64,000 bases of DNA. Origin: Bacteroidaceae bacterium (GTDB lineage: Bacteria > Bacteroidota > Bacteroidia > Bacteroidales > Bacteroidaceae). Location: NCBI GenBank assembly GCA_016291905.1, contig JAEEZS010000067.1, forward strand, positions 71,926-135,925. Reading direction: 5' to 3'. The notes below the pieces were generated by a model. The model did no database searches. It was not told the DNA's origin and was given only the letters and a program-made list of their open reading frames with translations. Position numbers and translations under genes: made by a program. Shown one piece after another: positions 35,776-44,567 of this stretch. Position 1 is the stretch's first letter, and each line of letters begins with the position of its first letter.

Positions 35776-37596
35776 ATGAAGACAAGAAACATTATATTGT
35801 ATTTTATCGGTCTCCTCGCTATTTGTTCATGCGATGATATGTTTGAGCCGTTGGATGAAAACAATCGGCAGGAGGATGCCATGTATGAAGAGTCTAAGTA
35901 TGCGTATGGTCTGCTGATGTACGGCTACGATCGTCTTCCATATATTACGACCACTCAGACGGATATTGCTACAGATGACGCCATGACCAACCTGAGAACC
36001 AGCTCTTACATGAATATGGCAACTGGCACTTGGGCTTCAGACAATAACCCTATGTCGCAGTGGGACAATTGTAAGGATGGCATCCAGTATGTCAATCTCT
36101 TTCTCTCAAAAGTAGAAAAGGTGAAGTGGGCTCCAAGTGCCGCTTCCAAGCAGCAGATGTTCATTGATCGTTTGAAAGGCGAGGCATTTGGTCTTCGTGC
36201 TATCTTTTATTTCTATTTGCTTCAGGCTCATGGAGGCTATGCTGACGATGGAGTGCTCTATGGTGTGCCTTTGCTTACTGCCCCTGAAGACGGTAGTTCC
36301 GATTTCAATCAGCCACGCGCCACTTTTGCCGACTGCGTGAAACAATGTTTCGCCGACTGCGACAGCGCGATGGCACTTCTCCCTGCTGATTATGAAGACA
36401 TAGACAATGATGATCAAATCCCTGCAAAGTATCAGGTTCTTGGTGCTCAAAAAACGGGTTACAACCTTGTGTTCGGTGCCAGGTCTAAAGGTCTTGTTTC
36501 AGGTAAGATTGCCGAGGCTGTAAAGGGACAGGTTGCCCTTCTTGCTGCAAGTCCTGCATTCCGCGAACAAAGCGGCGTGACTTCTGCCGAGGCAGCAACT
36601 TTGTGCGCAAATGTCCTCAAACGCATTGGTGGATTAGAAGGATTTGACAATACAGGCAACGTTTGGTACAAGAATAAAACAAAACTTGCTCCGGAAGCAT
36701 CAGAAATGCCAGAAATGCTATGGCGCGAGGATCGTCATAAGAATGCAGAGCAGGAAAGAGAAAACTTCCCGCCAACGCTGTATGGTAATGGTCGCGTTAA
36801 TCCATCACAGAATCTTGTTGACGCTTTCCCCATGCGTAGCGGTCGTCCTATCAGTGATTCTCAGTCTGGTTATGATCCTCAGAATCCATACGCAAACCGT
36901 GATCCGCGTCTTGATGATAACGTCCTTTATAACGGCGTAACATTCAGAAAAACGGTTATCATTACAGGGACTTATCCGAACGAAAAGAACGAGACGGATG
37001 ACAACCTCAACAGTATCAGTACATCAACACGTACAGGCTACTACTTGAAGAAGCTTCTCCGTGACGATGTAAGTCCATTAGCTAGCTCTCTCATTGAGCA
37101 GCAGCATATCTATCCACGTATCCGTTACACAGAAATCTTCCTGGCTTATGCAGAAGCTGCAAACGATGCATGGGGACCTAAAAATGATCCAACAGGCGTA
37201 GGTTTCACAGCTTATGATGTTATCAAGGCCATACGTGTTCGTGCAGGACTTGCAACCAACGAAATTGGAATGCCACTTCCGGAAGGTGACGTTTATCTTG
37301 AAGAGTGCGCAGGTGACCAGGCAAAAATGACAGACCTTATTCGTAATGAGCGTCGTCTTGAACTTTGTTTTGAAAACAAACGTTTCTGGGACCTTCGTCG
37401 TTGGATGTTGCCGCTCAATGAACCTATTAAAGGTATGCAGATTGACCTCAACAAAGAAACGGGTGAACTAACATATACTATTCTTTCAGATGTTGAGGAA
37501 CGTAAGTACGACAGTTCATATCAGTGGTACGGACCTATTCCAAAGAGTGAAATACTTAAATGGAGCAAGCTCAAGCAAAACAAGGGTTGGCAATAA
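35776..37596 (+). CDS. SusD/RagB-family glycan-binding lipoprotein (XusD-like)
   Basis: 606 residues. Lipoprotein signal NIILYFIGLLAICSC (Cys19). SusD landmarks: ESKYAYGLLMYGYDRLP, the helix block KGEAFGLRAIFYFYLLQAHGGY, and the C-terminal LIRNERRLELCFENKRFWDLRRW followed by a final LKQNKGWQ. Partner of the preceding SusC. It differs clearly from the first SusD, so the two pairs likely bind different chain lengths or side-chain patterns. Confidence 0.93.
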   Translation: MKTRNIILYFIGLLAICSCDDMFEPLDENNRQEDAMYEESKYAYGLLMYGYDRLPYITTTQTDIATDDAMTNLRTSSYMNMATGTWASDNNPMSQWDNCKDGIQYVNLFLSKVEKVKWAPSAASKQQMFIDRLKGEAFGLRAIFYFYLLQAHGGYADDGVLYGVPLLTAPEDGSSDFNQPRATFADCVKQCFADCDSAMALLPADYEDIDNDDQIPAKYQVLGAQKTGYNLVFGARSKGLVSGKIAEAVKGQVALLAASPAFREQSGVTSAEAATLCANVLKRIGGLEGFDNTGNVWYKNKTKLAPEASEMPEMLWREDRHKNAEQERENFPPTLYGNGRVNPSQNLVDAFPMRSGRPISDSQSGYDPQNPYANRDPRLDDNVLYNGVTFRKTVIITGTYPNEKNETDDNLNSISTSTRTGYYLKKLLRDDVSPLASSLIEQQHIYPRIRYTEIFLAYAEAANDAWGPKNDPTGVGFTAYDVIKAIRVRAGLATNEIGMPLPEGDVYLEECAGDQAKMTDLIRNERRLELCFENKRFWDLRRWMLPLNEPIKGMQIDLNKETGELTYTILSDVEERKYDSSYQWYGPIPKSEILKWSKLKQNKGWQ

Positions 37597-37621
37597 TAAT
37601 AAAATGTAAATAAGTATTATT

Positions 37622-38842
37622 ATGATGAGATTTAAGAGATACATATACGTAGTAGCCTTGGGAGCACTTTCTCTCACGTATGCGTCTTGCTATAATTCAG
37701 AGCATGAGTTCCCAGACTTCGAAGGGGGGACAACAGCCTATTTTGCCTATCAGTTCCCAGTACGTACACTCATACTTGGTAACGACATCTACGACAACAC
37801 CCTCGACAACGAACATAAGTGTCGGATATGGGCGACTATGGGCGGAGCCTATCACGGGCGCAAAGCCACTGTGGATATTGTTGTTGACGAATCGCTCTGC
37901 GACAATCTCTTTTTTGTCGATGAAGGCGGCAATGCAGCTGCTCCTGTACGCCCTCTGCCATCAACATACTATAAACTATTATCCGACGTTATTCCTTACA
38001 ATAGTGATACTCGCGGGTATGTGGAGGTACAGTTCACAGACGCTTTCTTCAATGATGAAAAAGCCATTGAGAACACCTATGTCATTCCGCTTTTGATGAC
38101 GAATGTAAAAGGTATTGACCACATTCTTACGGGCACGCCACGTGAAGGACTTTCTCCCTCTCGTACGAATACAGAGGATTGGGAGATTCTTGCAAAGGAC
38201 TATGTGCTTTATTGCGTGAAGTATATGAATCCATGGCAAGGAAAATACATTCGTCGTGGTGTTGACAATGTGACGGAAAAAGGAACTACCACAACCGTTG
38301 TTCGCAGGGATATGTCACTTGTAAACACAGACCTCGAACATTATAAGGAGAACCCTGTAAACCAAAACGACGAAGTATGTGGTATTACCACAAAAAACAT
38401 GAAACAGGCTATCTTCCCTGTATTAATAAATATTGGTAAAGATACATCTGGAGATGCCAGACCTTCTCAAACGTGTAACCTTATGCTCACATTTGATGGT
38501 AACAAATGCACTGTCTCTACCGACGATGATGATGCGGAATCCTCCGGCTCCGGCGAATTCATCGCTAAGGGAACAGAGAAGCCTGAATACAAGGACTACC
38601 AATGGGGAAGCAACAATGGCGTTCCCGTTCAACGCGACATTCTCCGTCTGGCATACAATGTGACCTTCAAGAAAGGCAAGGTCATTGGTAAAAAGAAAGT
38701 GAAAGGCGCTGACGGTAAAGAAGTGGAAGTAGATTGGGTACTTGAGGATGATATTGATGTATCAACAAACGATACGCTCGTTGTACAAACTCGTGAATCA
38801 AACAAGAGGGAATTCTTTACACCCAAATACGTTAAACAATAA
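37622..38842 (+). CDS. Surface glycan-binding lipoprotein, DUF1735-like (XusE-like)
   Basis: 406 residues. Lipoprotein signal YIYVVALGALSLTYASC (Cys23). The N-terminal half (YFAYQFPVRTLILGND, then VDIVVDESLCDNLFF) resembles the DUF1735 beta-sandwich found in Bacteroidetes glycan-binding proteins; the C-terminal half (YVKYMNPWQGKYIRRG) looks like the DUF5627-type lipocalin-like domain that often accompanies it. In Prevotella xylan loci this position holds xusE. Probable role: binding xylan at the surface. It is 25 bases after the second SusD and 15 before the GH10-like gene. Confidence 0.8.
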   Translation: MMRFKRYIYVVALGALSLTYASCYNSEHEFPDFEGGTTAYFAYQFPVRTLILGNDIYDNTLDNEHKCRIWATMGGAYHGRKATVDIVVDESLCDNLFFVDEGGNAAAPVRPLPSTYYKLLSDVIPYNSDTRGYVEVQFTDAFFNDEKAIENTYVIPLLMTNVKGIDHILTGTPREGLSPSRTNTEDWEILAKDYVLYCVKYMNPWQGKYIRRGVDNVTEKGTTTTVVRRDMSLVNTDLEHYKENPVNQNDEVCGITTKNMKQAIFPVLINIGKDTSGDARPSQTCNLMLTFDGNKCTVSTDDDDAESSGSGEFIAKGTEKPEYKDYQWGSNNGVPVQRDILRLAYNVTFKKGKVIGKKKVKGADGKEVEVDWVLEDDIDVSTNDTLVVQTRESNKREFFTPKYVKQ

Positions 38843-38857
38843 TAGGAGGCAAAGAAT

Positions 38858-40528
38858 ATGAATAAGTTTTATAGAAACGGTCTCTTGATGTTGGTTGCAG
38901 GAGCATTTGCAGTCTCCTGTGCCGACTATAATGTGACAGACGATTTCAAGGCTGACCCCGATCCAAGTTTCGTAGAGCCATACAAGGATTATGCTCCCGT
39001 TAAGTCATACATCGACAGAACCACCTATACAAACATGTCTCTTGGTGCAACGCTCAAGGTGTCAGAATTCAACAAACAGGAACTGGCCCATGCCGCAGCT
39101 GTCACTAACTTCGACAATCTTGCTTTTGGAACTACCCTTATGCCGGGAGCAATAATCAACGCTAAAGGTGTGATGAATTTCCTTGATATGATGGACCTTC
39201 TTGACCATGTCGAAGAAATAGGTGGCGAGGTGTTCGGCAGTCCTATCGTTGCCAATGCGAATCAGGCTGATGATTGGTTGAATATGCTTACAGCTCCTAT
39301 TGAAATCATCGTAGAGCCTATTGATGATAAGTTTGTTGACTACACCACTATGGAAGAGTTCACAGGTACTGCATTCAACAGTAGTCCAACCATCGTTAAG
39401 AATTATGATGGTAACGACAATGCACTAATGGTTCCAAAGGGGAGAAGAGGAAAGGTTTATATTGTGGAAGGCTTTGACATTGATCCGTCTGGTATTTACA
39501 CCATCACGTTCTATGCTAAGGTTGACAATATTGAAAAGGATGAAACTATCATATGTACTTTCGCCGACAACAAGATTCAGGAGAAAGATGAAAATAAGAA
39601 GTTCCCCATCAAGCCTAACAAATGGAATAAGATGGTCATTGAGGCACAGCCTGCAGAGGGAGCAACAGAAGGTTATTTGATGATTGAGGGTAATTTAAAT
39701 GCTGATGTCTATATAAAGAGCGTTAGTGTTGTTCACAATCCGGACAATCACCGCCCTCAAACAGCAAAGGAGAAGAAAGATACTATCAACTATGCGCTCA
39801 ACGCATGGTGCGAAGGTCTAATGAAGGTTAACGACCGTCGTATTAAGTCATTCGACCTCATTGACGAAGCCATCGACTCAAAGACTCAACTTGAGAATGG
39901 TATGTTTGACCTCAAGCATTCAACTGCCCAAATTTACTGGCAAGATATCCTTGGCAGTGAAAACTATGCTCCGGCAGTGGCAAAGGCGGCACGCGCTGCA
40001 TACCAGAAATATGAGGGTAATCCTTCTGAGTTGAAATTCTTTATTAGCGAAACAGGGCTTGATGATCAAAAGAAATTCGAGAGTCTCAACTACTGGATTA
40101 ACATCTGGGACGCGAACGGGGCAAAGATTGATGGCATCAATGCTAAATTAAATCTTAGCTATAGCGAGAATAAGGAGACGCAGGATGCAAATGTGGCATC
40201 GCTCAACCTCCTCCTTGATAACCTTGCATCAACAGGCAAACTGATTCGCCTCTCTAATTTCGACATCAAGTATCAGGATGCTACAGGCGTAAATGTTGCA
40301 GCGAAAGATATTAAGGACGAGCAGCGCCAGAAGCTTGCTGACTATTACGGCTATGTAATCAAGAGCTACATGAAGAAGATTCCACATGAAAAGCAGGCAG
40401 GCATCTGTAAGGGTAATCTGGCTGACACGACCGATCCGGTAGGTCTTTGGTCTATTGACAGCAAGAGTAAGGACTGGGTACGCACCGCCACTTATAAAGC
40501 ATTCTGCGATGCGCTCAGCGGAAAATAA
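38858..40528 (+). CDS. GH10-xylanase-like lipoprotein with degenerate active site and inserted CBM
   Basis: 556 residues; lipoprotein signal ends AVSC (Cys21). The fold reads as a GH10 barrel split by an insert: residues about 60-147 match the GH10 N-terminal half and about 300-556 the rest; the insert (about 150-295) looks like a CBM4/9/22-type module, as in Bacteroidetes Xyn10 enzymes. Catalytic sites are altered: the GH10 'HTLVWHSQ' block is SPIVANANQ (128-136); the acid/base block WDVVNE is FDLIDE (332-337), keeping Glu337; the nucleophile block ITELDI is RLSNFDI (464-470), with Asn467 replacing the nucleophile Glu; the 'GIGTQMH' block is GINAKLN (426-432). It is therefore probably a xylan-binding surface protein, not an enzyme. 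Confidence 0.82.
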   Translation: MNKFYRNGLLMLVAGAFAVSCADYNVTDDFKADPDPSFVEPYKDYAPVKSYIDRTTYTNMSLGATLKVSEFNKQELAHAAAVTNFDNLAFGTTLMPGAIINAKGVMNFLDMMDLLDHVEEIGGEVFGSPIVANANQADDWLNMLTAPIEIIVEPIDDKFVDYTTMEEFTGTAFNSSPTIVKNYDGNDNALMVPKGRRGKVYIVEGFDIDPSGIYTITFYAKVDNIEKDETIICTFADNKIQEKDENKKFPIKPNKWNKMVIEAQPAEGATEGYLMIEGNLNADVYIKSVSVVHNPDNHRPQTAKEKKDTINYALNAWCEGLMKVNDRRIKSFDLIDEAIDSKTQLENGMFDLKHSTAQIYWQDILGSENYAPAVAKAARAAYQKYEGNPSELKFFISETGLDDQKKFESLNYWINIWDANGAKIDGINAKLNLSYSENKETQDANVASLNLLLDNLASTGKLIRLSNFDIKYQDATGVNVAAKDIKDEQRQKLADYYGYVIKSYMKKIPHEKQAGICKGNLADTTDPVGLWSIDSKSKDWVRTATYKAFCDALSGK

Positions 40529-40601
40529 GGAACAAAAATATTAAGTTTGAGAATAATATATTTTATTGTTGTTTTATTTATTAATCTAAATTTATTCAAT
40601 T

Positions 40602-42740
40602 ATGAAGAAAATCTTTACTTTGATTGCTCTCTTAGCAGTGTTTATGGGAGCAAAAGCTGATTGGGTACAAGATTACAAGATCGACTACTCACAGAACACT
40701 GGATTCCCATTCTATGTGATGGATTATGTACCAGAGTGGTATGACGGTGTCATGACCGACTTTGGCGCAATGTACAAGTATGTTCAAGTAACGGACGATG
40801 CAGAAGAAACCAGCGACGTCATTGTTAAGACACAAGGCGGCGTTGAGTATTACAAAATTGAATTAAGCGAACCCGGATGGCATCAGTATTTCATTGCTGA
40901 CGGTATCCCCACAGAACTTGATGGAGCTTACACTGTTAAAGCAATGGTGAAGGCTTCAGAGGCTTGCACTATCAACGTCAACATGGGTTGGGGTTGGGGA
41001 AACGGCCAGCAGACGGGTACTTCCGTATCCATCCCCACAGAGTGGACTGAGGTAGAATGGGAGTATAGCGGCATCGGTGGCTCTTCCTGTAACCTTGTCG
41101 CGCAGCCTGGTACTGTTACTGCAACCATCGAATGGAAGTATGTTGTAGTTTCTCACAATCAGAAGGATGTTAGACCCGTTGAATGGATTGAGAATCTTGT
41201 AAATGGTGATGCTGAGAAATCATGGGAAGAACTAGGTCTTGCCGACGTCAGATTCAATGACCAGGAAAACAACTACAAGATTTGTGCTTGGGGTAAGGAG
41301 AAAGATAGAAACATGAACGAGGAAGGTGGTTGGGATCCGTTCCCCTGCGATATTGAGGAGGTTGACGGTAGCCATGTGTTTGTCGTTCACGGTCAAGCCG
41401 CTACTACTGAAGGCGATGCTTCCGCATGGGACAACCAGTTCTGGATTCAGTCTCCGCAGTCTTGGAAATCTGGCACACAGCTCAAGATTCAGTTCCGCTA
41501 CAAGGCATCAAAGGCCGTTACGGTAGCCACTCAGATTCACAATCAGAACCCGTCTGACTACCTTATCTGGCACGCTATTGGTGACATTAGCTTTACAGAA
41601 GAGTGGCAAGATTTTGATGGTATGATGACAATGGCTGATGATATGGCTGGCGGCTGGTCAATCGCATTCCAGCTGAACCAGAACGACAAGGATGCCATTA
41701 ACTTCTACTTTGACAACCTCTCGTGGCAAAACATGAAGCTCGACGAGGGCTACTTCGTTGCTGGCGCTAACCCCAATGATGGCCTTGAGTATGACTTCGA
41801 CAATGCTATCCCGTTTGATTTTGATGAAAGCGAAGGTTTATACATTGCTACTGTAGGTGAGAAGAACGCTTATGTCTCTCAAATTATGATCTCTACCATT
41901 CGCGGTAACGATGCAGCATTCAAGGGTGCTACCCTTAAGCCTAATGGCGCTATCCACAATAATCCTGACGAATGGCTCGACTATACAGAGTCAAGTCTTG
42001 CTAAGCTGAATCTCCCGGGTGCTGGTATCTGGAAAATCTATCTTGATACCGAGTATAAGTCAATGGCATTTGAGATGCTTGAGGGCACCGTCATCGATCC
42101 TATTGAAATCAATCCTAACCCAACAGAAATTGTTGTGAATGCCTTGGAGAGAGACGATCTTTCAGATGGTACGAATCAAGATGGTACACCTAATATCAGA
42201 GAAGATGTAGGTGGCTCTGGTGAGACTTGGGACAACCAGTTCTGGATTCGCGCTAATCGTACGCTTAGCACGGGTGAAGTAACTGTGCTCCAGTTCAAAT
42301 ATAAGGCTTCTCTTGAAGCAAAGACTACTACACAGTGTCACAGAGAACCCGGTGACTACCTGCACTGGGCTGCTATCGGTGATGTTAACTTCTCTACTGA
42401 ATGGCAGGACTTTGAGACGAAATTCACTGTTCCTTCTGAAGCCAACGGCATGCAGTCCATCGCATTCAACATGGCTGAAATCAAGGAGGCTTGCGTTTAT
42501 GAGATTAAGGATGTTGTTTGGAAACTTGAGGACGACACGGAGTCTCTCATCAGCCAGACTGATGCCTATAACTTCTACGCAAAGGTAGTTGGAGGCAGCA
42601 TCTACTCCTTAGGCATTAAGAATACAGTCAGTGACAACGATGATGAATCCACCGTTACATATAACCTCGCAGGTCAGCGTGTATCTAAGGATTATAAGGG
42701 CATCGTTGTTAAGAACGGCAAAAAGCTGTTTGTTAAGTAA
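40602..42740 (+). CDS. Secreted multi-domain carbohydrate-binding protein with C-terminal sorting-like tail
   Basis: 712 residues. Signal peptide KKIFTLIALLAVFMGAKA. Three beta-sandwich CBM-like modules: about 60-190 (GWHQYFIADGIPTELDGAYTV), about 270-385 (AWDNQFWIQSPQSW...FRYKAS) and about 540-665 (TWDNQFWIRANRTL...FKYKAS). The last two are clear internal duplicates (both contain the WDNQFWI and IGD..F..EWQDF landmarks). The end TYNLAGQRVSKDYKGIVVKN followed by GKKLFVK matches a tail seen on several secreted proteins here. No catalytic domain is visible. It probably binds xylan outside the cell, next to the GH30 gene. Confidence 0.8.
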   Translation: MKKIFTLIALLAVFMGAKADWVQDYKIDYSQNTGFPFYVMDYVPEWYDGVMTDFGAMYKYVQVTDDAEETSDVIVKTQGGVEYYKIELSEPGWHQYFIADGIPTELDGAYTVKAMVKASEACTINVNMGWGWGNGQQTGTSVSIPTEWTEVEWEYSGIGGSSCNLVAQPGTVTATIEWKYVVVSHNQKDVRPVEWIENLVNGDAEKSWEELGLADVRFNDQENNYKICAWGKEKDRNMNEEGGWDPFPCDIEEVDGSHVFVVHGQAATTEGDASAWDNQFWIQSPQSWKSGTQLKIQFRYKASKAVTVATQIHNQNPSDYLIWHAIGDISFTEEWQDFDGMMTMADDMAGGWSIAFQLNQNDKDAINFYFDNLSWQNMKLDEGYFVAGANPNDGLEYDFDNAIPFDFDESEGLYIATVGEKNAYVSQIMISTIRGNDAAFKGATLKPNGAIHNNPDEWLDYTESSLAKLNLPGAGIWKIYLDTEYKSMAFEMLEGTVIDPIEINPNPTEIVVNALERDDLSDGTNQDGTPNIREDVGGSGETWDNQFWIRANRTLSTGEVTVLQFKYKASLEAKTTTQCHREPGDYLHWAAIGDVNFSTEWQDFETKFTVPSEANGMQSIAFNMAEIKEACVYEIKDVVWKLEDDTESLISQTDAYNFYAKVVGGSIYSLGIKNTVSDNDDESTVTYNLAGQRVSKDYKGIVVKNGKKLFVK

Positions 42741-42781
42741 AAATCCCTAATATCTCTCTAAATAGAGAGTGTATAACTTCA

Positions 42782-42825
42782 TCGTGCGTCACGTTTCCGT
42801 CGAAATGCCAGAACGTGACGCACGA
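42782..42825. repeat. Perfect 14-base-arm hairpin in the GH30 leader
   Basis: TCGTGCGTCACGTT (42782-42795) and AACGTGACGCACGA (42812-42825) flank a 16-base loop. It lies 42 bases after the CBM-protein stop and 31 bases before the GH30 ATG at 42856. It may end part of the upstream transcript or protect the downstream one. Confidence 0.8.
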
Positions 42826-42855
42826 GTTGTTGAAAAAGAAAAAAGTAATACTAAC

Positions 42856-44373
42856 ATGCGAAGGATTATTACTGTTTTCATTCTGCTGACAGCTGTTACT
42901 GCTATTAAGGCAGTAACCATCACAATTACGGTGTACGACACCCGCTGCCAGACCATCACGGGCTTCGGTGCAGCCTGCTGTGACGGAGCCATGTGCCCGT
43001 TTGGCACCGACACAAAGCCCGTGGAGTTGCTCTATGGCGCTAAGTCGAAGATAGGACTGAACATCATGCGCATGGAAATTTCGCCAAACTTCGAAGGCGA
43101 TGTGAAAGTACCGGAGTGGGGCAACTGGGACACACCCTACGACTGGAATGGCTCTCTGCCTTCGGCCAAGATTGTCAAGCAGCGCGGTGGCATCGTGTTC
43201 GGCACGCCTTGGTCACCTCCTGGCGAATATAAGACCAACGGCACGGCGCAGGGCGGAAATTCCGACGACCAGGGCAACCAGCGCGGGCAGCTGCGTGAAG
43301 ACTGCTATGAGAAATTCTTTCCGTGGCTGAATACTTTTCTTCAGTGGATGAAGAGCAAAGGCGTCAACGTCGATGCCGTATCCATCCAAAACGAGCCCGA
43401 CTGGTGGGTCAACTATTCCGGTTGCCTCTACACGCCCCAGCAGCAGCTCAACCTTGTCAAGAACTATGCACACATGCTAGACCGCGACACTTATTCTGGT
43501 GTGCGCCTCATCAGTGCCGAACCATTGGGCTTCGACCCCAGTTACTTCGATGCGCTGTTGAACGACCCTGTAGCCCGTGAGCAAATCGATATTGTTGCGG
43601 GCCACATCTATGGTCACCCACCATTGGGGAACCTGAAGACCGTTGCTGAAAAAGCAGCCAAATATGGCAAAGAGGTGTGGATGACGGAGCATTCGGTGAC
43701 CGACAATATCGACCGTCTGCCCAATTGGCACGAACAGTTGATCTTTGCCGAGGAACTCAATGAATGTATGTTGGCAGGTTGCACAGGCTACATTTACTGG
43801 TATATGCGTGCCCACTGGGCCTTCGTTGGCACAGGTGAGACAAAATATAATCCAGGTAACACCAAGAACACGTTGCTGCCTCGTGCCTATGTTATGTCGC
43901 ATTTCTCGAAGCATGTCACTGGCTCCACTCGCTTGAAAACTTCGCGTGATAAAACTACCGGAGAAGGTGCTGCCGCTGAGTTTTCGGCATATATTAAGGG
44001 TGATTCGCTCATAGTTATGGCTATCGACACAACAGCGAGTGTTCGCAATCTGAAGATTAATCTTCCTGTGAAGGTGAAGAGTGGTGTGCATCTATATTCG
44101 ACGGGCAATGAGACAGAGAATCTCTGCCAGACGAAGGACATTACCATTGATGAACCTACCGATGTGGTGGTAGTTGAGAAGCCTGCCTATAGTCTGAACA
44201 CCTATATCTTCATGATTGATGATGGTAGTGCTGTTGAGGAACTGACGCAAGCGGACAATGACAGCCCCAAGACCTATTACGACCTGCATGGACGACAATT
44301 GGACGAACCTCATGGACTCTGCATTGAGAAAACTGCCAATGGTCGCACCAGAAAAGTCATGCTGGGACATTAA
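42856..44373 (+). CDS. GH30-family endo-xylanase (glucuronoxylanase-like)
   Basis: 505 residues from the ATG at 42856; an in-frame ATG at 42769 would include a strong hairpin and delay the signal peptide (RRIITVFILLTAVTAIKA). The catalytic (beta/alpha)8 barrel shows TITGFGAACCDGAM, the acid/base Glu180 in SIQNEPDWW and the nucleophile Glu278 in EVWMTEHS, both at GH30 positions. A side beta-domain follows (about 390-460), and the C-terminal YYDLHGRQLDEPHGL...GRTRKVMLGH resembles the sorting-like tail. GH30 subfamily 8 enzymes cut glucuronoxylan near methylglucuronic acid branches; that subfamily is suggested, not proven. It is the only intact glycoside hydrolase in the locus. Confidence 0.88.
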   Translation: MRRIITVFILLTAVTAIKAVTITITVYDTRCQTITGFGAACCDGAMCPFGTDTKPVELLYGAKSKIGLNIMRMEISPNFEGDVKVPEWGNWDTPYDWNGSLPSAKIVKQRGGIVFGTPWSPPGEYKTNGTAQGGNSDDQGNQRGQLREDCYEKFFPWLNTFLQWMKSKGVNVDAVSIQNEPDWWVNYSGCLYTPQQQLNLVKNYAHMLDRDTYSGVRLISAEPLGFDPSYFDALLNDPVAREQIDIVAGHIYGHPPLGNLKTVAEKAAKYGKEVWMTEHSVTDNIDRLPNWHEQLIFAEELNECMLAGCTGYIYWYMRAHWAFVGTGETKYNPGNTKNTLLPRAYVMSHFSKHVTGSTRLKTSRDKTTGEGAAAEFSAYIKGDSLIVMAIDTTASVRNLKINLPVKVKSGVHLYSTGNETENLCQTKDITIDEPTDVVVVEKPAYSLNTYIFMIDDGSAVEELTQADNDSPKTYYDLHGRQLDEPHGLCIEKTANGRTRKVMLGH

Positions 44374-44415
44374 GGACATTGCAATCAAAAGCTGGAAGTA
44401 ATCAAATAGTTTCTC

Positions 44416-44499
44416 AGCCCAAGCAAATAAATCCGTAGCCCAGTGGAATAATCGCTCAGCGTAGTGGAATAAATTCGCAGCGCAGGGGGATATTATTAA
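44416..44499. repeat. Four-unit 21-base degenerate tandem repeat
   Basis: Units at 44416, 44437, 44458 and 44479, exactly 21 bases apart, opening AGCCCA, AGCCCA, AGCGTA, AGCGCA; units 2 and 3 share AGTGGAATAA. It fills most of the 194-base gap between GH30 and the Tat-exported hydrolase. Other arrays with 21- or 22-base phasing lie at 2750, 26297 and 56401. Confidence 0.75.
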
Positions 44500-44567
44500 T
44501 ATGTGATGTGCTATCTATTCGTAGCTATGCGGACAGAGTGAAACATGGATTAATAATAAAGAGAAAG

